Positions 35,339-47,000 of a DNA stretch of 64,000 nt are shown here, one piece after another; the first letter of the stretch is position 1; every line of letters begins with the position of its first letter. The stretch is from Acanthaster planci (taxonomy: Eukaryota; Echinodermata; Asteroidea; Valvatida; Acanthasteridae): contig NW_019091379.1 of NCBI RefSeq assembly GCF_001949145.1, forward strand, positions 192,367-256,366. Direction: 5' to 3'. Under the pieces are notes generated by a model. The model ran no database searches and was not told the origin of the DNA. It saw only the letters and a program-made list of their open reading frames with translations. Made by a program: the position numbers and the translations under genes.

Positions 35339-38027
35339 TTCAAACACTACCCCATTGTTACCCCATTTCACTGGAAATCGTCCCAGAGAAAGGATCCAAA
35401 CTCCTTTTCCACACCATGCTTTCAGCGGCACGGCTACATCCGACTGTTAAAAACTTGATCTATTCGACTATTGTCATTGCAAAATGGGGTCTTTAAAAAT
35501 CATTTCTACATTTGTGGGAAAAACGGCCTGCATGTCTAAAGCTATGAGACGCCATACTTTTGGTATTTTAGGGAACAAAATGTTCCCTAAAAGAGAACTG
35601 GCTACAGATCGATGATTCTGACACTTTTCACGATGTGTAGTGATGCGGTAAATGGGAAATTCCAAAATTACAAGTATTTTCAACACTGACACTGCAATAA
35701 TCATAAGGCTTTTGCGAAGGCAAATTATGATAAGCACTGATCCAAAATCTGCAAAAACAAAGATGTGGTCAAAAAACCTTATAGCTGAAAGCGACTCATC
35801 CTGAAGCTTCAAAATAAAATCCAAGCACATGTAATTGACTCAGCATTTAACGAGGAGATTAACCATCGAAAGGGATACACTTTGTGAACATGAGGAAAAA
35901 TGAAAGTCAGACAAGACGTGCTGAGCAAATTGAAAGTACATATACATGCATAAGCGAATTGGTTGACCAGTTTCTTGGTTTACAGAATAACACGGGCACC
36001 AATTGCTTGACACGGCAATGGAAGATCTCAATCTCGTTTGTATGTCTTCTTATGACGTCACATCCTGTTCTTGACAACATGCAAACTTCTGAAAAAAGTG
36101 GTGACTCGATAAGCACTTTTTGGAAAAAAATTACGGCAGTTCAACTTAACATTTATCACAAAAGTTCAGTTATACACTTTGGAAAACAAACCTTCAGCCA
36201 TCAAATTTACACTCAACATTTCACCGCAATTCGTTATTATCGTTGGGAGCCTCCACTGCAAATCATCTTTCTTAAGTAAACGTAGTAGCATTGTTGGGCA
36301 CCTCTGACTCGATTTGTCAATGTTGCTTATTCACCCTCGGCTTCTTAAAATTGAATTCTGGGGCAGGGGGGGTCAATGCAAGCTTGTTTGCAAGGAAATG
36401 TTTCTTCAGTGCTAATGTCATTACCATATTCATGAGCACAGAGGTGATGTCATGGGGCTATGTCCCAATGTGTGTATAGCAACTATATCATTCTATTGTC
36501 TTTTATTTTATTGTCTGTGAGATACTCTTATGACTGCTTGTAATAACTGGTCAGTTGAGGTTGATCAGGACTGATCTCCATTCCTGCTTCCCACTTACAA
36601 GTTTGAATACTGGACAAGAGCTGCACCCATCCTACAGTGAGCCTTAGCCAAAACTAACCATGCACAAGGGAACAAGAGTGATGATATTGAGACCCAGAAA
36701 TACACAATCTCATAATCGGCACATTGCAACTGAAAGTTAGCACTGTGAATGGGACTGGGGAATTTTGTTAAAAGAATTCATTATTTACATTTGGACTTCA
36801 CAAGGCATAAAAGTGCTTACCCACTCGTGTGAAAAGGGAGAGTATTTTCCCACTTCCATGAAAAAGTATCAGAATATTTGACTCTTGTGAAAAAGTCTGA
36901 AAATCTTTTCACACATGTGAAAAGGTGTAAAAAATCTGTTCACTCTGTGGGAAGATTTATTTCACATTTTGAGAAATAAAAACAACTTCCCTGTCAGGAA
37001 AAAAATTGAAAAGAGAATTTCCCATTCCCAGGTTAACTTTCAATTACAATGTGGTATATTGTTAAAATAAAAAAAGAGGAGTTAACACAAGTTAAAAAAA
37101 GGTTAATTTGCAAAACATTTTTCCCAAAACAAAACAATTAAAATTACCTATTTTACAAGACCTAAAACTATTAAATTCCTAAAAAATACCAAATGAGGCA
37201 TTTGGGGTACAAATGTTGTCCAACAAGTTTTGAGCTTGTCACAATCTGAACAACCAGCAGCTACTAAATTTTCTCGTTTGAGTTTGATTAAAAGGTCCAT
37301 TCCACAAGAACTGTCACTGCTTGCTTCCAGGAACTTACCTTGGGAAGGGCAGTGTCAACAACATCAAATTTATGAACAAAATCATCACATCATTTGGAGT
37401 TGCATGAACAAAACTCTGAAATCTTTCAGTAAAATAAGACACACTTTAAGAAAACTCTCTGCTCCGCTACGACTCCAAAGAAATGTCCACGCAATCCTTC
37501 CCTTCTCTCAACATGCTAAAACACTTCCAGTACGAACTGCTTTGTACACATCTACACTGCTGGTGCACTTTGAAGAAATGCATAGAAAACTGGACTGCAT
37601 TAGTGATGCCTCCATTCTAGGGGGACCTTAATCATGTTGTTATTAAGCTACATTATAGAAGCAAGTTTGTCGTTAGACAAATGAGAGTGAATAGTGAACA
37701 AGATTTTAAGATGAGTGGCTCAGTGCCAGGATCCATCTATGTTATTTCTAAATGTAAAAATACTCGTATTGAAAGAAATTATTCACGGCTGTGCTCAGAT
37801 GTCAGAGTAGGAGGTGTGGTAATAGTATAGCTCCAGTACATGATCAGCGTAAATCTTTAACAATTCCCACATATGTGCACGTGCTGCATCTCACAGCATT
37901 GTCCAGTGCAATGCATCCACGTACCCACGGCCGCAAAGGTAACACGCTGCAACAGTGGTGACGTCCTGGTCATGTGACTGCATGGTCGTCTTACTCTGTG
38001 GTCACATGACTGTTATGGTCACATGAC
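35339..38027. other. Spacer between GPCR cluster and GPD1-like 3' end
   Basis: No supportable gene. Open frames at 35474-35830 (-) and 37230-37631 (+) have no recognisable domain. The 3' untranslated region of the GPD1-like gene must lie in the right part, but no clear minus-strand AATAAA was pinned down. A CRE palindrome is at 36053-36060. A degenerate GTGAAAAAG-type repeat is at 36825-36960. Confidence 0.35.
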
Positions 38028-41000
38028 TTACATGTGTACCGGGTGGTTGTTCAAACAGCTGATGAGATTTTTGGCAGGGAGATCACTGAAGCAGATGTCG
38101 TAGATTGCTGTGAACAGTGGGTAACTGTGACATAGGCAAAGATGGGTCCAAACAAAGACGTTACATGAGACCACCTCTGGATAAAAACACGTTTTGCTTT
38201 CGTGATTAAAGTTCTGCACCTGTTCACCTTCTCATCAGCCCTCCTTCTCCAGCAGTCTACACAAGTGAACCGATTAAGTGAAGGATTTCTTCAGTCCAAA
38301 TTATAGGAGGGCTATTGGTTTGAATGTTGCTTGGGCGGAAGAGCGGTCAAAACAGTTTTTATATGTAGGAAGTGGTGTAGAGAGCTGCATAGCTTTGTGC
38401 ATTTAGACAGCTACACAGTTGAAACATTATTAAATGAAACAAATTTTGGGTTTGTGGCAAATCTCAAATCTCTGCTCGTTATTCCTTCAACTGGCCACAA
38501 TATTACATGAAATATTACATCCACAAAGGTACCATATTATTCTAAATGACCCATACACGTATGTGTAGTATTAGTTATTAGAGAGTGTTATTTATGCTTG
38601 CTAATCCATCTGTATAAACTTGTCGTGGAAGCATCCACAATATCCTAGGATTCACAGTGTGCATTATAAATACTTTTGTTGTGGTTTGATGTAAAAAAAA
38701 CGAGTGTTAAAATAACAGTGCTTAATTTCCGGTAGAATTCCACTATACTATCTTATAATACATTCCTTTATGCTGAGAGCAGTTCGTCATATATTCTAAA
38801 ATGGAACGAGCTTGCCTGCAGGTCTTAGATTTGCAAAAATTTCAGCCAGCTGATAAAATAGTGCATTTCCAAGATGTGCAAAAACCCATTCACTGTAACT
38901 GGCACGGAAACGGAGGCATTATGCATGACACCAAGTAAGGATAAGACAAATACCGTGAATGGATGTTGTTGGCAACGGCTTTGGCTGTGGCCATCAACTG
39001 CAGCCCATTAATTGCAGACAGCAAAGCTGTAGCCACAATACCTCCAGTGAACCAGTTTGGTATTTTCAAAGAGGCAAAGCTCAGACATGGCTCAGTGTGA
39101 GAACTGCCCTGCTGATACTGCTCATCAGGCTGACCTCGCACATGTTGCTGTTCTTGGATGACTTCAGTTTGGACACCTTACTGAACTACCTTATTCACAT
39201 TCGCCCCGAGTCCTAGCCGTTACTGTCCATTAGAGGCTACAGCTCTGGCCATCTGCCACTGATACGTCATATTTCTAGCCAAAGCCTTTGACTGAACTGC
39301 TCCTTACCTGGCTGTCATGTTTTTATTCTCCAGCATCACGTGAACCTCCTGGGCAGTTTGAGGACCTTGTAGTTTCTGCCCATTCAGCATCTCCTTTTCA
39401 AGCTCTTCAATGGACTAATGATTTGAAAAAAGAAACAACCCTGAGTTATAGGAACCTCTGTGGTAGAAAAATGACCTTTATAACAAACAAGACATTCAAT
39501 CCTAGTCATTATTTAGTAGACACCTTAAAATAACAAAAAGCGTATGAGACAGGACTGACTCTTTAACTTGACCGTGTATGAGTGAGTTACGAATGAAGAG
39601 TTTGCAGATTCACTGCCCCTCAGCAATGGCTCGGTTTTTGCAAACACTGGCAGCAAGTACATGAGATTATTTTTGAAAAGAACCCTTAGTCAAGACCCTT
39701 CATTCCACATGGTAATGGCTAAATTCTATACATTTCTAAATGTAGATATCAAAATAATGGATAATTTAAAATCCAAAAACAGTGCATTAGGCCAAACAAA
39801 AAAAAGCCGTGTTTCCGGTTACCCGACCCAAGCTAGAAAATCACCCGGCACTTTTATCTTTTTATTTGACAAACCAATAAAATATAGAAACTTATGGTGT
39901 CTTGCCCCAAGCCTAATTTTGTGTACATCGTCCTATACATTGTATTGTTTTAATTTTTTTTTGGCATGAGACGGACGTCTCTTGTGTGTTTATATTTCAA
40001 CAACCAGCTGCTTTCCTACTCAACCACGGTGCTGATATGTAATATTGACGTGCACATGTACAGTATGAATCTGACACTGACTGAATGCCTTTTACACATA
40101 TACGCCCCCCCCCCAAAAAAAACCCATCATCCGACCCTAATTTTTTGGGCCAAAAAAAAAAAGTTAGCGTAAAAGAAATATTTTACCCAACCAACCACCC
40201 TAATTTATGTTTCATGGTAATAGGAAACACAAAAAAATTTTTGTTTGGCCTTATATATTTATGCTGTTGTTTACCACTGTTGGCAAGAAAATAATAAAAC
40301 TGTTGACCTTATCAAAGTTCACTTTAATTCTTGAGATGGCGTCCTCATGCTTGATTATTACACATGTACCTTTCCAGTTTTGACAAAAGCCTCGGCTACC
40401 CGTCGATTCCGTCCCCCGTAGCATGTGGTGATGAGATCCGCCACCCCGCAGCTCTCTAGGAAGGTGGCCGTTTCTGTGTTGTGGTAGAATTCCTTGGAGA
40501 AGGCCACCATCTCCATCAGTCCCAGCCGGATGATGGCCGCCTTGGTGTTGTCGCCCAAGCCGAGACCGTCAATGATGCCGGCCCCAACTGCCACAATATT
40601 CTGAGTTAATAACAGCAAAAATAACAAAACAAATCCTGAAGTTGGGTAACAGTATCTCATGAGTGCCTGGTTTGGGCTTTAAATTTCTTTCTGGTTATTA
40701 ATATGAACTAGTGATTACAACACAAATATCAGCAATTGTAAATAAAAATGGATCTCTCGGTAGAAACTGCTAATCAGAATGAGGAGTTTTGGACCCTGGA
40801 TGAGTTAGTTTCGCAAATCATTTTGCCCTCAGTTCCTAGTGACTGACAGCCCATGTAGCGGTGACATCTTAAGATCAGTAAAGGAGAACCACTTCGACCA
40901 TGTCAAAAGCCATTGGACGCAACAGGAGTAGCACACACAATCAAACCACATGGCTTCAACACAACGGCAAACCGTAGCCTCTGAATAGGCACACATATGA

Positions 41001-44000
41001 CAGGTATTGCCAGCTTAAGCCCAACCTCGTTCCTACGGGTACAATCTTGCTGCACCATGTTGGTGCCCACCATACCCTGCACAATCTCAACCCCTGGTAT
41101 TGTAAAATCTAAATACCCGACTATTTGGGAAATTAAAAATTAAGACTGTAGTGGATGAGTTTATGCGTGAGGCAGATTTACTCGTGCGTGACGTGCAGGA
41201 GAATATGTGGGCGCCAGCGTGTAGCTTTAGAGACATGCCTGTGATTAATTTTATGTTCATGAATATTCATTGTAAATAGCCAGTCAGTGTCATTTTCATA
41301 TTGTACACGACCAGGGGTTATGAAGGAACGTGCATCTAGCCCATGGAGTGGAGGCTGGCTGCAGCCATCAATCTGTGGCAAAGTCTTTACCTTGAGAGCT
41401 CCGCATAGCTCCACGGTGGTGGCATCCTCGACGACCACGATGCGGAAGTAGTCGGCCTGAAACAATCTCTTCAGCACCTTGCCTACTTCAGGATCCCGAC
41501 AACCTGTGAATGGCCAGGACACAGATCTGGTCACGCATACTACATTCAGAGATGTTGAGAGCGGCATTCAACTTCCAATTTATGCTTGAATTGTGCAAAA
41601 GGTCCTAAAGCTCAAAAGTTCAGGGATGTGAGTGGAGCTCTCTGACACGTTAGCGAGCAATTGAAAGAAACTTTTCACCTCGACTGAAATTCAAATTAAG
41701 AAAAAAACCAAACGGAGGACTTAACCCACAAATACACCATTGTTCATTCCACTGATACTTCAGAGAGCCTGTGATGAAGACTGATTCCCTTCATTCTTCA
41801 GTCATTAAACTCTGTCACAGCACTCACTCCCATCATATACGCATTTTACAGGGTAAGTCTAGGCAAAGAGCTCCCTATACTTAATAACCACCAGCAGACA
41901 GTTAGGGCAAACCACCACCATAATGGTGGTAATCATAAGTCCTGTCCTGGTCAAACTCTACTCTAATGAACACCAGCTGCATTGAACATTATGCCTCTGA
42001 ACCCTAAAATGCTGGCAATGTGATTTGCATGTCCAAAGAAACCTGAAGATTATGCCTCTGAACCCTCAAATGCCGGCAATGTGATTTGCATGTCCAATGA
42101 AACCTGAAGATTATGCCTCTGAACCCTCAAATGCCGGCAATGTGATTTGCATGTCCAATGAAACCTGAAGNTTAAAATTTCTTTCTGGTTATTAATATGA
42201 ACTAGTGATTACAACACAAATATCAGCAATTGTAAATAAAAATGGATCTCTCGGTAGAAACTGCTAATCAGAATGAGGAGTTTTGGACCCTGGATGAGTT
42301 AGTTTAGCAAATCATTTTGCCCTCAGTTCCTAGTGACTGACAGCCCATGTAGCAGTGACATCGCAAGGTCAGTAAGGGAGAACCACTTCGACCATGTCAA
42401 AAGCCATTGGACGCAACAGGAGTAGCACACACGATCAAACCACATGGCTTCAACACAACGGCAAACCGTAGCCTCTGAATAGGCAGGCATGTGACAGGTA
42501 TTGCCAGCTTAAGCCCAACCTCGTTCCTACGGGTACAATCTTCCTGCACCATGTTGGTGCCCACCATACTTTGCACAATCTTAACCCCTGATATTGTAAA
42601 ATCTAAATACCCGACTATTTGGGAAATTAAAAATTAAGACTGTAGTGGATGAGTTTATGCGTGAGGCAGATTTACTCGTGCGTGACGTGCAGGAGAATAT
42701 GTGGGCGCCAGCGTGTAGCTTTAGAGACATGCCTGTGATTCATTTTATGTTCATGAATATTCATTGTAAATAGCCAGTCAGTGTCATTTTCATATTGCAC
42801 ACGACCTGGGGTTATGCCCATGGAGTGGAGGCCCGCTGCAGCCATCAATCTGTGGCAAAGTCTTTACCTTGAGAGCTCCGCATAGCTCCACGGTGGTGGC
42901 ATCCTCGACGACCACAATGCGGAAGTAGTCGGCCTGAAACAATCTCTTCAGCACCTTGCCTACTTCAGGATCCCGACAACCTGTGAATGGCCAGGACACA
43001 GATCTGGTCAAGCCTACTACATTCAGAGATGTTGAGAGCGGCATTCAACTTCCAATTTATGCTTGAATTGTGCAAAAGGTCCTAAAGCTCAAAAGTTCAG
43101 GGATGTGAGTGGAGCTCTCTGACACGTTAGCGAGCAATTGAAAGAAACTTTTCACCTCGACTGAAATTCAAATTAAGAAAAAAACCAAACGGAGGACTTA
43201 ACCCACAAATACACCATTGTTCATTCCACTGATACTTCAGAGAGCCTATGATGAAGACTGATTCCCTTCATTCTTCAGTCATTAAACTCTGTCACAGCAC
43301 TCACTCCCATCATATACGCATTTTACAGGGTAAGTCTAGGCAAAGAGCTCCCTATACTTAATAACCACCAGCAGATAGTTAGGGCAAACCACCACCATAA
43401 TGGTGGTAATCATAAGTCCTGTCCTGGTCAAACTCTACTCTAATGAACACCAGCTGCATTGAAGATTATGCCTCTGAACCCTCAAATGCTGGCAATGTGA
43501 TTTGCATGTCCAATGAAACCTGAACTTTGTTTTTTCTTGATAAATGCATGTATATCCATGTATCCATGTATCCATTTCATTTTTCTACCAACAACATTAA
43601 CCAACAACATGCCGAAAGGTACAGTAGATACATGTACAGTAAGTACCAGCAGTGAGCACTGATCAGTTGCATTTCAATCCAATTGACCAAAGTTGGCCAT
43701 ACTCAACTGAAAGGAAGTTAACGTTTCATTTCAGGAACCTAAGATTAAAAGGAAAGCATGAACTTAGAAGTTTACAACAACTTAAGGCCAATGTACGTTG
43801 ATTAACAATTTAAACTTGTGAATAATTGTACCTTCATGCTTTAGGCCACATTTAAAAGTGAGGCTAAGAACCTAAAACAGTCTGGTACCATCTCATTTAA
43901 GAGATGACATTGAATAAAATACATTCGGGGAGCACGACGCCCAACCATTTCACTACCAAGAAGCCAAAGGACTGACCTACTAACATCCTGCATATGCGGA

Positions 44001-47000
44001 GCAAATAACTGATGAACTAAATGTAAATGTATATGACTCATGAAGAAACTAATCTACTGCTACAGTGAATGAACTAACGATTGTGCACTACATGACAGAC
44101 TGACTCATGATTGTTAAACTGATTGACTGACTGATGGATTGCAACATGTCCTACCAATTGTTGTTTCACAGAAGTACCCAGCGGCCACCTCAGGAGCAAG
44201 ATTGGCACCCATCAGACAGTTCACCTCGATGTTCAGATGAGATTTGATGACGTCTGTGATCAGCTGAAGGCCCTTGTCTTTAATTAGCATACCCTGCAAA
44301 CAGAAAATCCCCCAAAATGTAGCCTCAGCAACCAACTAAACCAATAAAGCGTAAGCATGTGGTGCCAGCCCCTCTTTTTAACCTGACCTTTTTGCCAGGG
44401 TCAAGACTAAGGGAGAGTTGTGTTTCAATAATACACCTGTGCTAACCACTAAGCTGGGTAGACAGAATAAGCACAGCCACTTACCTCTGAGGACAACCGA
44501 CTAACCACTGAGGACAACCGACTAACCACTGAGGACAACCGACTAACCACTGAGGACAACCGACTAACCACTGAGGACAACTGACTAACCACTGAGGACA
44601 ACCGACTAACCACTGAGGACAACCGACTAACCACTGAGGACAACCGACTAACCACTGAGGACAACCGACTAACCACTGAGGACAATCGACTAACCACTGA
44701 GGACAGGGAAACAGCCTCTGTCCCAAATGGCAAAATAAAAACATTTACAGAATTTGTGACATCAGGCCAAAACAGTAATCAAACATGTACTAGAAGGATC
44801 GATTTTATTCTGCCATAACCAGCTTTTGATAAGACAGCGAGTAGACACTTTCATAGTTTTAAGCACATGTATCATAAGAACATTACTCACATACAAAAGC
44901 ATCATGAAACTTCTGCTTTGAGGCCTTTTTTTCCTTTCAGATATTTTGTGCAACCACTTCTACTTTTGGTCAGACAAATATCAAAGTTGGTCAGACAGTG
45001 GCAGACGCTCAACTGTAACTTCATGCCACTTACTACATACCCTCAGTCGGCATGCACAATGCCACTCCAAATTGGAGCAGCATCTTACAGGCTCTATTCA
45101 AGGGGACCCAATTTCAGTCATATTCCCCAACGTAGGGTATTATTTGAAAAAGTTAAATTCAAAGAACCAGACTATATTCTACGATTTCATTCTCACCCCC
45201 AAAATCACCTGGTACCATCCCATTAAGGGTTTCAAATTTATACGGTAAGTTCAGGAATATAACTGAAATTGGGAAAGCCATGAATACGGTCTATTGGACG
45301 GCTACATAAAAAATAAAATGTACATGTACCTTAATCAAAGAGATGGCCATTGCATCCTTGTCAACGCAGCCCTTGATCTGCGAGCAGATTCTTTCTACAA
45401 ATTGATGAGGTAAAACAAAGATGAGGATCTGTGCCCCTTCAACTGCTTTCTTCACATCTGGGATTGCCACCTGCAACAGACAGAGGGCAAAATAAAGCTT
45501 CAGACACAAAACACTGAGAGGGAGCCAGTCACACCGGCAGTGCGCCCCTGGTTAGAAAGTGTGGCAATTTCTGCTCCAACACCCCAAGACACTGTATGCT
45601 TATGAACAGGTTTGCAGGCCGTACATATAGATGGAATGAAACAGTCAAGCATATTACATGTACGGGTACATGCACGCGGTACATGAACATGCATGCTCTA
45701 ATAAAGTTATCCCCTGTTAGTCAACAATGGAAGGAACGCAATTAAACCGTTTGTTTTGACATTGAAAATGGTCATTGATTTTTTTTTTTTTAATGGAAAT
45801 CATTCTCTGGTCTCCACCCAGCTTTCACACAGACAAACATGAAGCACCGCTTGTGAAGAGCATCAAGACATGGCAAACACGTAACACCATCAGGGAAGCA
45901 TGGCTAAGTTTCCCTTACCAGTAAGTCCCTATTACTGTTTTTTTTTTGCAATAAACACCGACAAAGTGACAAGTCCCAATCCTCAAGTATTCAATCGACT
46001 TTTTTCACACAACCTACATTGTAGAAAAGATTTTTAATGGGGCTGTGTTGTTTCTTAACACACTGTACACACACACATTCAAAAATGTACATTGTACAAT
46101 GTAAATGTAGGGCACTTTCTACGCATCTTTACGTGTAAATCCCATTCAGGTGCCACCAACTGGTATAGGGATCAACCATTTGCTGTATGCAGTGTACATT
46201 GATGCATATGGTAGACATTCCACAGGTACAAGTGTACATAAATTTAGACCATATATGCCTACCGGTCAGATTGATTTCCCCGTATCAGTACAAGTAATAC
46301 ACGTTTAGTGGTCCTGCTGTGGATATTTAAAGGGTGCCCTCATTTATTCCAAGTTTGCTGATTGGTGCATTTGCTAGTTGTTGTGTAGCATGTACACATG
46401 GAAGTTGGTGTACTGCCCATGTTTGTACGCACATGTACATGGCATACCGTAGATTGACAGAATGATTTATCTTGCGGTGTCTCTATGCAATACCATCTGC
46501 CATGAATATAAACTACATGTCGGCCCCAGAATATTTTGCTGGGTGTGAATTACCGTATGGCCCTTGAATAACAAGCAAGGTGTACTGTGCGATATTGTAT
46601 TTACATGTATACTATAAGAACAGGTGCTTATATGTATTTGGTACTTAATGTACCAGTACATGTACATGTATGTACATGGTACATGTACATATAATTGGTG
46701 ATTATCTCCTAAAATACCGCCCTTGGCCTCCTAACTACATGTACATGTTTTTGTAGAGTGGCTTACTTTGAAACTGCAGGTTTAAATTTGTTTTGGTGTG
46801 AGACATCAATGGTACGTGTAATGTACATGTAAGCTGCAATAGGCTCAATTTTCTACATGTCCTTGGTAAACTGAGTGTACAAGTGGCAGGTTTGGCAGGA
46901 ATTTCAATTAGTTGAGAGTTACTTGTTCATGTACTAGCTGCATACATGTATGTTAGTCTGTACACGTACATGTATGTGACTCAGTCTGTGGTATGGTAGC

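Larger units (their letters stand above)
40679..43524. repeat. Tandem duplication around GPD1 exon 5, N at the junction
   Basis: Copy A (40679-42170) and copy B (42172-43524) align end to end. Copy A is longer because it has three 61-base units where B has one, and an 18-base insert near 41322. Single-base differences are scattered and few. The only N in the window (42171) is exactly at the junction. Confidence 0.9.

Noticed and set aside
35474-35830. 118-codon minus frame rich in hydrophobic residues
   Set aside because: No family motif; hydrophobicity follows from AT-rich composition.
37230-37631. 133-codon + strand open frame
   Set aside because: No domain recognised, not linked to any exon structure; left out as a gene.
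44449-44744. Long minus-strand frames with LSSVVSR and CPQWLVG repeats
   Set aside because: They are read-through of the 21-bp minisatellite in a GPD1 intron.
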